Assembly: GCA_036388295.1 (NCBI GenBank)
Contig: DASVSC010000063.1
Span: 1 to 20,324, forward strand
Source: RYN-431 sp036388295
GTDB taxonomy: Bacteria; Planctomycetota; Phycisphaerae; Tepidisphaerales; Tepidisphaeraceae
Reading direction: 5' to 3'
DNA length: 20,324 nucleotides
Shown: positions 5,363-13,625 of the stretch, one piece after another
How the letters are laid out: each line of letters opens with the position of its first letter
How positions within the stretch are numbered: the first letter of the stretch is position 1
Notes under the pieces: model-generated
What the model was told of the DNA's origin: nothing
Seen by the model: only the letters and a program-made list of their open reading frames with translations
Database searches by the model: none
Made by a program: the position numbers and the translations under genes

Positions 5363-6955
5363 ATGCACCGCCCTCTCGTTGTCATTGGCCTTCTCGGCCC
5401 GCACCTCGATCAGGGCATTGGCCCGCGGCGATGGGAGATGTGGCGGCCGACGGTGTCGTTGTGTCAGCACGAGCACTTGCTCGTCAGCCGGCTGGAACTG
5501 ATCCACCAGGCGAAGTTCACCAAGCTGGCGCGGACGATCATGCAAGACATCGCGGCGGTGTCGCCGGAAACCGTCGTCCGGCAGCACGGCTGCGAGATGG
5601 CGAACCCGTGGGACTTCGAAGAGGTTTACGGCTGCCTGCACGATTGGGCGGCGGCCTACCCGTTCAAGCCGGAAGAAGAGGATTATCTCGTTCACATCAC
5701 GACCGGCTCGCACGTGGCGCAGATCTGTCTGTTCCTTCTGGCCGAGGCGCGGTACCTGCCGGCGCGGCTGCTGCAGACCGCGCCGCCGACGCGCGACGAG
5801 CGCGGGGCGGGCCGGTTCGAAATTATTGACTTGGATCTGTCGCGTTACGACCGCCTGGCGGCACGGTTCGGCCAGAAAAAAATCGAGGGCCAATCGTTTC
5901 TTAAAGGCGGCATCGAAACGCGTAATGCGGCGTTCAATACGCTGATCGACCGGATCGAACGCGTCGCCATTGACTCGTCTGCGCCGATGCTACTGACCGG
6001 CCCGACCGGCGCGGGCAAAAGTCGGTTGGCCAAGCGCGTGTACGAATTAAAAAAGGCACGTCGGCAAGTGGCGGGCGTCTTCGCCGAGATCAACTGTGCC
6101 ACGCTGCGCGGCGACGGCGCGATGAGCGCCCTGTTCGGCCACAAGCGCGGCGCCTTCACCGGCGCGACGACCGACCGGCCCGGCCTGCTGCGGACGGCGG
6201 ACGGCGGGGTGTTGTTCCTCGACGAGATCGGCGAACTCGGCCTCGACGAACAGGCGATGATGCTGCGGGCCCTGGAAGAAAAGCGGTTCATGCCGGTCGG
6301 GTCGGACAAGGAAGTCGGCAGCAATTTTCAACTCATCGCCGGCACCAATCGCGACCTGACGAGTGCAGTGCGGCAGGGAACCTTCCGCGAAGACCTGCTG
6401 GCCCGCATTGATTTGTGGTCTTTCCGCCTGCCGGCGTTGCGGGAACGGCCGGAGGATATCGAGCCGAACTTGGAATACGAACTGGCCGAGTTCGGGCGGA
6501 AGGCGGGGCGGAAAGTGGCGTTCAATCGTGAAGCGCGGGAGCGGTTCTTGGCCTTCGCTGCCGCGCCGGACGCGGCGTGGGGCGGCAACTTCCGCGAACT
6601 CAACGCGGCCGTCACGCGCATGGCCACGCTGGCGGCGGGCGGGCGAATCACTATCGAAGGGGTGGATGAAGAAGTCGACCGTCTTCGGGCAACGTGGGCG
6701 GGCGTCGGCGACGGCCAGGATTCGCTGGCGGCGGTGCTGCCGCCGGATCGGATCGAGGCGATGGACGTGTTCGACCGCATTCAACTGGCCGGCGTGGTCA
6801 GCACCTGTCGGACGGCCAAAAACTTGTCCGATGCCGGCCGGCGGCTGTTTGCAGTGTCGCGGCAGGCGAAGGGCTCGAGCAACGACGCCGACCGCCTGCG
6901 TAAATACCTGCACCGCTTCGGCCTGACCTGGGCAGACGTGGCGACACGGGCGTAA
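5363..6955 (+). CDS. rtcR: Sigma54-dependent activator RtcR of RNA repair
   Basis: RtcR switches on rtcBA with sigma54 RNA polymerase when its N-terminal CARF domain senses RNA-damage products (family knowledge). The protein is 530 residues. Residues 1 to about 180 are the RtcR-type sensor: it begins VVIGLLGPHLD, then RRWEMWRPTVSLCQHEHL (23-40) and HITTGSHVAQICLFLLAEA (111-129). The AAA+ domain has Walker A GPTGAGKS (213-220), the sigma54-contact loop GAFTGA (263-268), Walker B GGVLFLDEIG (281-290) and an arginine-containing FREDLLARID (341-350). The C-terminal region, about 465-525, is the RtcR-type DNA-binding end (LSDAGRRLFAVSR..KGSSNDADRLRKYL). No strong Shine-Dalgarno precedes the ATG. 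Divergent from ro60. Confidence 0.95.
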   Translation: MHRPLVVIGLLGPHLDQGIGPRRWEMWRPTVSLCQHEHLLVSRLELIHQAKFTKLARTIMQDIAAVSPETVVRQHGCEMANPWDFEEVYGCLHDWAAAYPFKPEEEDYLVHITTGSHVAQICLFLLAEARYLPARLLQTAPPTRDERGAGRFEIIDLDLSRYDRLAARFGQKKIEGQSFLKGGIETRNAAFNTLIDRIERVAIDSSAPMLLTGPTGAGKSRLAKRVYELKKARRQVAGVFAEINCATLRGDGAMSALFGHKRGAFTGATTDRPGLLRTADGGVLFLDEIGELGLDEQAMMLRALEEKRFMPVGSDKEVGSNFQLIAGTNRDLTSAVRQGTFREDLLARIDLWSFRLPALRERPEDIEPNLEYELAEFGRKAGRKVAFNREARERFLAFAAAPDAAWGGNFRELNAAVTRMATLAAGGRITIEGVDEEVDRLRATWAGVGDGQDSLAAVLPPDRIEAMDVFDRIQLAGVVSTCRTAKNLSDAGRRLFAVSRQAKGSSNDADRLRKYLHRFGLTWADVATRA

Positions 6956-7045
6956 GTCGATGCTTAGCTCGGAGCATCGCTCGGCGTCCGCTGGGCGACC
7001 TGTAGGTCATCCCTGCAACGGACACGGGAAATGTACGAAATGAAA

Positions 7046-7077
7046 CTCGCTTACGGAACCGGCGTTCCGTAAGCGAG
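7046..7077 (-). terminator. 14-bp hairpin between rtcR and the hydrolase
   Basis: Perfect 14-bp stem (7046-7059 with 7064-7077) and a 4-base loop CGGC. It lies between convergent units. On the minus strand it is followed by TTTCATTT, which makes it best suited to end the hydrolase transcript; it could also stop rtcR read-through. The rest of 6956-7111 shows no gene. Confidence 0.65.
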
Positions 7078-7111
7078 CTTCGTTGGTTTCCAGCCGCCAA
7101 CGTGGCGGTCG

Positions 7112-7273
7112 TTACTTGACCACCATCGGGCGGTAGGGCGCAGCGCCATGGACGTCGATTTCGGGCTTCACCGGCAAATCGCTCGTGCCGAGATCCTTTT
7201 TGGCGAAGATGTCGCGCACGTGTTCCACGAGTTCCAGCCCATGGCGGCGTTTCGCGAAGCCTTCGAAGCAACG
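7112..7273 (-). pseudogene. 53-codon remnant, in frame after the hydrolase stop
   Basis: Directly after the TAA of the hydrolase the same minus-strand frame stays open for 53 codons and ends in its own TAA at 7112-7114. Codons have a strongly G/C third position like real genes here. The product reads like a protein C-terminus (GLELVEHVRDIF, then KPEIDVHGAAPYRPMVVK), but there is no ATG and I do not recognise the family. The simplest reading is the 3' remnant of a gene whose front was lost; stop read-through is the alternative. Confidence 0.4.
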
Positions 7274-8152
7274 TTACTGAACAGGCTTCAGGAAACCACG
7301 GTCGTCCAGCCATTCCATGAGCCGTTGCGGCCAACGGCTGGCGGGGGTGTTGTCCTTCTCGCGGAAGCCCTCCGGGTGCCCGGCCGACGCGTAGACGTGC
7401 AGTTCGGCGGGGACGCCGGCCTTGCGGAAGCGGACGTACGCCTGGGCCAGGCCCTCGCTCGTGCCGTCCTTGAACCCGACGGCCATGAAGGCGGGCGGGC
7501 TGGTTTTGGTCGGCTGGATGCTGTTGGTGCCGCCGGGGTACATCAGCACCTGGAAGGCGGGCTTGGCGTCGATCGCGTCGATCGGGTCGGCCGTTTCCGT
7601 GGCCCCCGCGGGCTGCGTGGCCGGTGTGTCGGCCCGTTGGCTAGCCATCACGGCCAGTTCTCCGCCGGCGGAAAAGCCCATCACGCCGACGCGCTTCGGG
7701 TCCACATTCCATTCCGCCGCCCGGCTGCGCACCAGGCGAATGGCCCGCTGCGTGTCGGCCAGCGCGTGGACGTCCACTTTGTACGTCGAATCCTTTTCCC
7801 GCGCCAAACGGTACTTGAGCACGAACGCGGCCACGCCGCGTTCACTGAGCCATTTACCGATGGTGTAACCCTCGGGCCCGACGTTCAGTTCGCGGTGCCC
7901 GCCGCCGGCCATGATGACGACGGCGACGCCGGTCGACTTCCCGGCCGCCGGCAGGTACGGCGTGATCGTCGGGCGGTGAATGTTGTTGGCCCGCCAGGCG
8001 ACGCCCGCTTCGTCGCGCGTCAGCACTTCGGGCGAATCCTTTCCTTCCGATCCGGGCGCGTCGCCGGACCAGAGGCGGATTTCGGCGGGCTGTTCCGCGA
8101 CGGCGAACGCGGAAAGCAGCAGCACGGCGGAGGCGATGAGTCGTTTCTTCAT
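7274..8152 (-). CDS. Secreted alpha/beta hydrolase, acetyl-esterase/BD-FAE-like
   Basis: 292 residues. Residues 1-19 are a Sec signal peptide (MKKR, then a hydrophobic run ending AFAVA), so it acts outside the cytoplasm. The rest is an alpha/beta hydrolase of the acetyl-xylan/feruloyl-esterase-like group. Visible elements: the oxyanion-hole motif MAGGGHREL (81-89), nucleophile elbow GFSAGGE (159-165, Ser161), a likely acid Asp229 in GFKDGTSE, and catalytic His259 in SAGHPEGF. Such proteins in planctomycetes commonly deacetylate polysaccharides, but the substrate cannot be read from the sequence. It stands alone, upstream of the remnant at 7112-7273. No good Shine-Dalgarno precedes the ATG. 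Confidence 0.82.
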   Translation of the reverse strand: MKKRLIASAVLLLSAFAVAEQPAEIRLWSGDAPGSEGKDSPEVLTRDEAGVAWRANNIHRPTITPYLPAAGKSTGVAVVIMAGGGHRELNVGPEGYTIGKWLSERGVAAFVLKYRLAREKDSTYKVDVHALADTQRAIRLVRSRAAEWNVDPKRVGVMGFSAGGELAVMASQRADTPATQPAGATETADPIDAIDAKPAFQVLMYPGGTNSIQPTKTSPPAFMAVGFKDGTSEGLAQAYVRFRKAGVPAELHVYASAGHPEGFREKDNTPASRWPQRLMEWLDDRGFLKPVQ

Positions 8153-8255
8153 AGGAGCTCGGGGCGGGAGAAGGAAGTTAGGCCTTGAAAAAGACCAGAA
8201 ATGTAGTGCGATTCTCGTCGGGGGACATGCCTGTCGCCCGTCCGGATGTGCTGGT

Positions 8256-8287
8256 GATCGCGGGCGACACGGATGTCGCCCGCGATC
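8256..8287 (-). terminator. 14-bp hairpin after the DUF1552 gene
   Basis: Perfect 14-bp stem (8256-8269 with 8274-8287), loop CGGA, 16 bases past the DUF1552 stop. There is no U-run, so it is a stabilising or Rho-linked end rather than a textbook intrinsic terminator. It also separates this operon from the hydrolase gene. Confidence 0.6.
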
Positions 8288-8302
8288 GGTTCGCTAAGGC
8301 GA

Positions 8303-9703
8303 TCAGATGTTTTTCAGCGCGCCGGTCGAATCGCCGAAGCGGGTCAGGTCAGACAGGCCCGCCTGCTGCGCCATGCTGACGAAGAGGTTCGACGCCGGCG
8401 TGGCCGAGTTCTGGACGTAGCGGCCGGCGTTGAGGGTGCCGCCGCCGCCGCCGGCCAGCAACATCGGCAGGTTCTCGTGCGTGTGGCGGTTGCCGTCGGC
8501 GTTGCCCGAGCCGTACACGATCTGCGAATTGTGCAGCACGCTGTAGCCGTCGGGGTCTTTGAGTTCGTTCAGGTTGTTCAAGAAGCGCGAGAACTGCTCG
8601 GCGTAGAAGGTTTCGATCTTCTGCACCTTCTTGATCAGATCGGGCTTGTTCTGGTGGTGGGAGATGTCGTGGTGGCCTTCGGTGACGCCGATTTCGTCGA
8701 ACGACAGGTTGCTGCCGTCGTGGGCCAGAAGCAGTGACGCGACGCGGGTGGAATCGGTCTGGAACGCCAGCGCCAGCATGTCGTACATGAGTTGCACGTA
8801 CTGCGTGTAGCTGACGGGCACGCCGTTGGGCGTGGCGTAGTCCGGGTCGGCGACCGCGCCGAACTGCTCGGCCTTTTCGATGCGCTTTTCGATGTCGCGC
8901 ACGCCGGTGAGGTATTGGTCGAGCTTATCGCGGTCGCGTGCGCCGGCGCGGCTGTTCATGGCGCGGGCGTCGGCCATGACGAAGTCGAGGATCGACCGCT
9001 CCTGCGCCTTGCGGCGCTTGTAATTTTCGGCCCGTTCGCCGTGCGAGCCGGTGCCGAACAGGCGCTCGAACGCCAGCCGCGGGTTGAACTCAGCGGCCAT
9101 CGGCGTGGTCGCGTTCTTCCAGCTGATGTTGTACTGGTACGCGCAGGAATAGTTGGCGTCGCAGCCGCTGGATTTGCGGTAGTAGTCGCACGACAGTTCG
9201 AGCGACGGCAGGCGTGTGAGGTGGCCGATGCGCTGGGCCATGACCTGGTCGATCGACGGGCCAGCCTGCAGGTCGGTGGCGCTTTTCTTGAGGCGCACGC
9301 CGGTGAGGAAGGTGCCGTTGGCGCGGGCGTGGTCGCCGCCGCCGTCCGTGCCGCCGATGGCGGTGCGGTGTTCCAGGCCGCTGATGACTTGGATGTTGTT
9401 CTTGACCGTCTCGAGCGACCGCATCGTTTCGTTGAGCGCGAAGTCACGGCCTTGCCCGCTCGGCCACCAGGCGGCGGGGATAGCGCCGTTGGGGAAGTAG
9501 ACGAACGCCGTGCGCAGCGGCGCGCCGGTGGCGGTGGTCGCCAGCGCGCCCGCCGACGTTTCAGCCGCGAGCGCGCCGGTGGGCCAGAACGATTCCATCG
9601 CCGGCAGCGCGATGCAGGCACCGACGCCGCGGAGGAACCGGCGGCGGCTCAGGTTGGCTTGCCGCATTTGGCTTTCGCTTTCGGACAGGTGTTTCTGGCT
9701 CAT
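8303..9703 (-). CDS. DUF1552 Tat-exported protein
   Basis: 466 residues with a twin-arginine signal (SRRRFLRG at 19-26, followed by a hydrophobic stretch to about residue 47), so it should be exported folded. The body matches the DUF1552 family: TAFVYFPNGAIPAAWWP (64-80), ISGLEHRTA, GDHARANGTFLTGV, GPSIDQVMAQ, SCDYY, NYSCAYQYNISW, EGHHDISHH and a C-terminal THENLPMLLAGGGGG. The biochemical role is unknown. These proteins are typically encoded next to DUF1592-type cytochrome-like proteins in planctomycetes, and that holds here: the start is 17 bases after the stop of the DUF1592 gene, so they are one operon. An alternative start is Met13. Confidence 0.9.
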   Translation of the reverse strand: MSQKHLSESESQMRQANLSRRRFLRGVGACIALPAMESFWPTGALAAETSAGALATTATGAPLRTAFVYFPNGAIPAAWWPSGQGRDFALNETMRSLETVKNNIQVISGLEHRTAIGGTDGGGDHARANGTFLTGVRLKKSATDLQAGPSIDQVMAQRIGHLTRLPSLELSCDYYRKSSGCDANYSCAYQYNISWKNATTPMAAEFNPRLAFERLFGTGSHGERAENYKRRKAQERSILDFVMADARAMNSRAGARDRDKLDQYLTGVRDIEKRIEKAEQFGAVADPDYATPNGVPVSYTQYVQLMYDMLALAFQTDSTRVASLLLAHDGSNLSFDEIGVTEGHHDISHHQNKPDLIKKVQKIETFYAEQFSRFLNNLNELKDPDGYSVLHNSQIVYGSGNADGNRHTHENLPMLLAGGGGGTLNAGRYVQNSATPASNLFVSMAQQAGLSDLTRFGDSTGALKNI

Positions 9704-9720
9704 GGTGTTGGTTCCCGTTT

Positions 9721-12231
9721 TTACGGCGTCTGGTGATAAGGCTGTTGCGCCTGGGCGAGCGGCGTGCCCGGGGCCGGTTGGGTGTCGCCGCGGCGACGCT
9801 GGAACGGCGCGGATTCGACGATCCGCGTCAGCAGCGTCATGAACTTCCCGTCGTCGCGTTCCAGGGCTTCGACGATCTGGTCCACCGTCTCGACGTCGTA
9901 ATGTTCGACGCCGCGGCCGATGGCGTAGGTGAGCAGCTTTTCGGTGATGCAGCGATAAAACTCCGGCCGGTGGTCGCGGGCCAGGATTTTCTTCAGCTCG
10001 CGGATGTCCTGGAACTTTTCTCCAGTGATGAGCTGGCCGGTCGGGTCGATCGGCTGGGCGCCTTCGTTGTCGCGCCAGACGCCGAGGGCGTTGAAGTTTT
10101 CCAGCGCCAGCCCGGGCGGGTCCATGCGGGTGTGGCAGGACATGCAGCTGGGGTCGGCGCGGTGCTGTTCCAGCGTCTGCCGCAGCGTCGGCTGCTTGTC
10201 GGCCATGGATTTTTTGACGGTTTCCAACGACGGGATGTCCGGCGGCGGCGGCGGCGGCGGGCTGCCGAGCACGTTTTCCAACAGGAACAAACCGCGTTTC
10301 ACGGGCGACGTGCGCGTCGGGTTCGACGTCACCATCAGCACGGTGCCCATCGTCAGCACGCCGCCGCGCGGGCTGTTGGCCGGCAGTTCGACGCGGCGCA
10401 TCTGGTCGCCGGTGACGCCTTCGATTTCATAATGCCGGGCCAGGCGTTCGTTCAGGAACGTGTAGTTGCTGTCGATCAGCTCAACCAGGCTGCGGTTCTC
10501 TTTGACGATATGGGCGAAGTAGTCGACCGTTTCGCGTTTCATCGCGGTGCGCAGCGCGTTGTAATCGCTGTCGCTTTGGATCAGGAACTTCACGAGTTGC
10601 TGGCGGTCCATCACGCGGCGGCGTTCGATCTGGACCTGTTCCACGTCCCGCGCCTGCAGCCATTGGCCGGGGAAGTTTTCGAAGAACGCGTTCGCCCGCC
10701 AGTCTTTCAGCATGCGGTCGACTTGGGCCTTGAGGTTCTTCCGCAATTCGCCGGCCGCGGCCAGACGGGTGAGCTCTTCGTCGGGCTTGGTCGACCAGAG
10801 GAAGTACGACAAGCGCGAGGCGAGGCTGAACTCGTCGATCCGCGGGAACGGCTCGGCGGCGTCCTGGGGGTGAATCGCTTCCTGAAGGAACAGAAACCGC
10901 GGCGAGGCCAGAATGGCGGTCATGGCGTGGGCGACACCGGCTTCGAAGGTCTGGGTCGGCAGCGTGTAAACGCTTTCGGCCAGTGCGGTGAGGCGGTCCG
11001 TCGTGCCGCTGTCGATCGGGCGGCGGAACGCGCGGTTGGCGAAATTGGTGAGAATCTTGCCGGCGAGGTCGCGCCGGGCGGCCGGGTCGGTGGGGACGTC
11101 TGCTTTGCCGAAGTAGCGCTCGTGGTTCTTCGGCTTGGTCCAGTGTTCGGTCTCCAGCGGGCCGACGAGTTGCACTGAAACCAGGCTTAGTTTCATTTCG
11201 CCGGGCCGGGCCGGGAGGTCGGTGATCGGTTTAACGTCCAGCGACAGGAGGTGCTCGCCGGCCGACCATTTCTTTTCGAACGTGTAGGGGTATTCCTGCT
11301 TGCCGGTCCAGCCGTAGTCTTTTTGCAGGACTTCGACGCCGTCGATGCCGAACCGGGCTTCGACGCGGTTGTAGTCGAACGCCCGTTCGGCGTAACGGCC
11401 CTCGGCCATCACGTTCAGCACGATTTTGTACGTGCCGGCCTGCGGGATCGTGACGCGGTGTTCGACGTTGGCCGGCTCGTAGTATGACAGCGTGAGGGCG
11501 TTGCTTTTCCCCCGCGGCCGGGCGGGCACGCCGGGCGAGGCGAAGGCCGAGCCATTGATCACGGTTTCGGCCGGTGCGCGGGAGACCAGCGGCACCGCTT
11601 CGCGCACCACCGAGTCGGCGGCGGCCATGTACTTTTCCAGCAGCATCGGCGAAATGGTCAGCACATCGGCGATGTTGTCGAAGCCGTGGCCGGTGTCGTC
11701 GGGCGGGAACTGCTCGGTGACTTTGTAGTCGACGCCGATCAGGTCGCGGACGGTGTTGCGGTATTCGGTGCGGTTCAGACGCCGCAGTGTCACCTGGCCC
11801 GGGTCGGGCTTGGCCGGGTCGAGGCGGAAGGCCTGGCGTTTGATCCAGTCGACCAGCTTGCCGCGGTCTTCGGCCGACAGTGTGGCGTCGTCCGGCGGAG
11901 GCATGATGCCGGACCGGACGTTCTTCAGGACCTTGTGCCAGACGTCGTGGTTGTCCAGCAACTTGCCGGCGGTTTCCAGTTCGTCAAAGGCGATGCCGCC
12001 GGACGAACTGCCGTCGGCGTGACAGCCGAAGCAGTTGGCGGCCAGGATCGGGCGGACGATTTGTTTGAAAGAAGCGTCCGTGTCGGCCGCAGTCTCGGCA
12101 GCAGGGTCGGCCGCCAGGGCGACGGTGGCCGTAAAAGTGGCGCAGAAAGCCGCGACGGCGAGGCGGCGTAAGCCCCCGGTGACGAGGACGGATTTCCGCG
12201 AAAGCCATGCATCGGGCCGCAAACGAACCAT
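9721..12231 (-). CDS. DUF1592-type exported protein with cytochrome-like heme motif
   Basis: 836 residues. Residues about 1-41 are a signal peptide (basic start, hydrophobic 24-40, ending VALAA). A planctomycete cytochrome-like domain follows with CFGCH at 67-71 (CxxCH heme c site) and the distal MPPP at 110-113. Then come DUF1587 (TLRRLNRTEYRNTVRDLIGV), a beta-rich carbohydrate-binding-like segment (VEHRVTIPQAGTYKIVL, GEHLLSLDVKP), DUF1595 (FANRAFRRPID), DUF1592 (LASRLSYFLWSTKPDEEL), DUF1588 (RGGVLTMGTVLMVTSNPTRT, with seven consecutive prolines after it) and DUF1585 (CMSCHTRMDPPGLALENF). I start at the ATG at 12231; the longer open frame to 13314 is antisense to the xylR-like gene. The function is thought to be extracellular redox or polymer degradation but is unproven. 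Forms an operon with the DUF1552 gene. Confidence 0.9.
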   Translation of the reverse strand: MVRLRPDAWLSRKSVLVTGGLRRLAVAAFCATFTATVALAADPAAETAADTDASFKQIVRPILAANCFGCHADGSSSGGIAFDELETAGKLLDNHDVWHKVLKNVRSGIMPPPDDATLSAEDRGKLVDWIKRQAFRLDPAKPDPGQVTLRRLNRTEYRNTVRDLIGVDYKVTEQFPPDDTGHGFDNIADVLTISPMLLEKYMAAADSVVREAVPLVSRAPAETVINGSAFASPGVPARPRGKSNALTLSYYEPANVEHRVTIPQAGTYKIVLNVMAEGRYAERAFDYNRVEARFGIDGVEVLQKDYGWTGKQEYPYTFEKKWSAGEHLLSLDVKPITDLPARPGEMKLSLVSVQLVGPLETEHWTKPKNHERYFGKADVPTDPAARRDLAGKILTNFANRAFRRPIDSGTTDRLTALAESVYTLPTQTFEAGVAHAMTAILASPRFLFLQEAIHPQDAAEPFPRIDEFSLASRLSYFLWSTKPDEELTRLAAAGELRKNLKAQVDRMLKDWRANAFFENFPGQWLQARDVEQVQIERRRVMDRQQLVKFLIQSDSDYNALRTAMKRETVDYFAHIVKENRSLVELIDSNYTFLNERLARHYEIEGVTGDQMRRVELPANSPRGGVLTMGTVLMVTSNPTRTSPVKRGLFLLENVLGSPPPPPPPDIPSLETVKKSMADKQPTLRQTLEQHRADPSCMSCHTRMDPPGLALENFNALGVWRDNEGAQPIDPTGQLITGEKFQDIRELKKILARDHRPEFYRCITEKLLTYAIGRGVEHYDVETVDQIVEALERDDGKFMTLLTRIVESAPFQRRRGDTQPAPGTPLAQAQQPYHQTP

Positions 12232-12317
12232 GAAGCTGCCTCTTGTCGAGTTCCGATCAGCCCGGGACGCCGCTCCGCGCGGCTGGGCGAGTTGGACTCC
12301 CTTCAGATTACCATTAA

Positions 12318-12337
12318 GACGCCGATTCGTTGGCGTC
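12318..12337. promoter_or_regulatory. Inverted repeat in the divergent DUF1592/xylR-like promoter region
   Basis: GACGCC-N8-GGCGTC is a perfect inverted repeat in the 192-base gap between two divergent genes, one of which encodes a DNA-binding regulator. Position makes it a candidate operator; nothing else supports it. Confidence 0.35.
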
Positions 12338-12423
12338 ATTCTCTGCCAATCGCGGTCTGTATTTGCGTCACGTTCGACGCCGGCCCGTTCGGGCGGTATG
12401 CAGAGGCAGAACGCGTCCGCACC

Positions 12424-13620
12424 ATGACCGGCCCCCGGCACTTCAATCTTCTGGTCGACTTCTCGCCCACCCAGCAGCACCAGCGCCAAATTATTCTGGG
12501 CGTCAGCCAGTTCTGCCGGCAATACCCGCGTTTCCGCTATCGGACGTCGGCTTCGGTCACGTTGTTCCTGAAAGACGCGCATTCGGTCGACGGCGTGATC
12601 GCACTGCTGGAGAACGACGACGCGGCCGCGCGGTACGGCCGGCCGGTGGTGAACGTCTCGTCGAGCCATCTTCCGCTGCCGGTCCCGACGGTCGCCACCG
12701 ACGGCCGGCTGATCGGGAAGCTGGCGGCCGAGCATTTGCTGCGGCAGGGGTATCAGTCGTTCGGCTGCTGCATGGACACCCGTTTCGCCTTCTCCTGCGA
12801 ACGACTGGCGGGCTTTAGCGAAACCGTGCGGGCGGCCGGCCGTCCGGTCGACGCTTTTGATACCAAATCGCTGACGGAAGCGGACCGCGTCGGGCACGTG
12901 CGCCTGGCGGAATGGCTGCGGAACCAGGTCAAGCCGTTCGGGCTTTTCTCGCACAACGACCTGCAGGCGGTCGCCCTGATCGACGCGTGCCGCGAGATGC
13001 GGCTGAATGTGCCGAACGACGTCGGGATTGTGGGCGTCGACAACGACGAACTGCTGGCCGAACTCGCCCGGCCGGGCCTGACCAGCGTCGACCCGGGCAC
13101 GCCGCTGATCGGCTACCGGGCGGCGGAGGTCCTGGCCCGGATGATTCAGGGGGAAAGCGTGCCCAACGGCGTGATTTACCTGCCGCCGCGGGACGTGGTG
13201 GTCCGGGAATCGAGCCAGTCGCTGAGCCTGATCGACGAGCGGCTCAAGGCGGCCCTGCAGTTCATCCGGCAGAACGCGGCCCGGTCGATCGGCGTCAGTG
13301 ACGTGATCGACCACGTGCCGATGTCGCGCCGGTCATTCGAGCGATTGTTTTCCACAGCGCTGGGCATCTCGCCCGCGGAGGAAATTCGACGCGTGCGCAT
13401 CAATCGCGCCAAACGGCTGATCGTGGAGGGCGAACTGCGGCTGTCGGCCGTCGCCGGTGCGTGCGGCTATGGCGCATTCCGGAACTTCGCGACCGCGTTC
13501 CGGCGAGAAGTCGGCGTCTCGCCTGACGAATACCGCCGGACCTTCCGCCCCGGCATGCCGATCAAGCGGCCCGTTCCTAAAGCGGGCCGGCCCTTGCCAG
13601 CAACGCCACCGGAATCGTGA
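12424..13620 (+). CDS. XylR-like sugar-responsive AraC-family regulator
   Basis: 398 residues, matching E. coli XylR (392) in size and layout. Residues about 1-265 are a LacI/periplasmic-binding-like ligand domain (HFNLLVDFS, VATDGRLIGKLAAEHLLRQGY, GLFSHNDLQAVALIDACRE, VGIVGVDNDELLAELARPGLTSV, GYRAAEVLARM). Residues about 272-373 are an AraC DNA-binding domain with two helix-turn-helix units (MSRRSFERLFSTALGISP; LSAVAGACGYGAFRNFATAFR ending in VSPDEYRR). I start at the ATG at 12424, where family homology begins; an upstream ATG at 12292 would add 44 unrelated residues. It faces the DUF1592 operon and ends 5 bases from the convergent DUF1206 gene. The ligand is probably a sugar but cannot be named, so I give no gene symbol. 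Confidence 0.9.
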   Translation: MTGPRHFNLLVDFSPTQQHQRQIILGVSQFCRQYPRFRYRTSASVTLFLKDAHSVDGVIALLENDDAAARYGRPVVNVSSSHLPLPVPTVATDGRLIGKLAAEHLLRQGYQSFGCCMDTRFAFSCERLAGFSETVRAAGRPVDAFDTKSLTEADRVGHVRLAEWLRNQVKPFGLFSHNDLQAVALIDACREMRLNVPNDVGIVGVDNDELLAELARPGLTSVDPGTPLIGYRAAEVLARMIQGESVPNGVIYLPPRDVVVRESSQSLSLIDERLKAALQFIRQNAARSIGVSDVIDHVPMSRRSFERLFSTALGISPAEEIRRVRINRAKRLIVEGELRLSAVAGACGYGAFRNFATAFRREVGVSPDEYRRTFRPGMPIKRPVPKAGRPLPATPPES

Positions 13621-13625
13621 CCCTG

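Noticed and set aside
5363..6955. CARF domain in RtcR as a sign of a type III CRISPR or CBASS system
   Set aside because: The CARF-type sensor is the normal N-terminus of RtcR, and the neighbours are RNA-repair genes with no defence effector.
8256..8287. Mobile-element terminal repeat
   Set aside because: The 14-bp inverted repeat has only a 4-base loop and sits 16 bases after a stop codon, so a transcript-end hairpin is simpler. No transposase is present in the window.
12232..13314. N-terminal extension of the DUF1592 protein by 361 residues
   Set aside because: Antisense to the xylR-like gene. A signal peptide begins naturally at the ATG at 12231.
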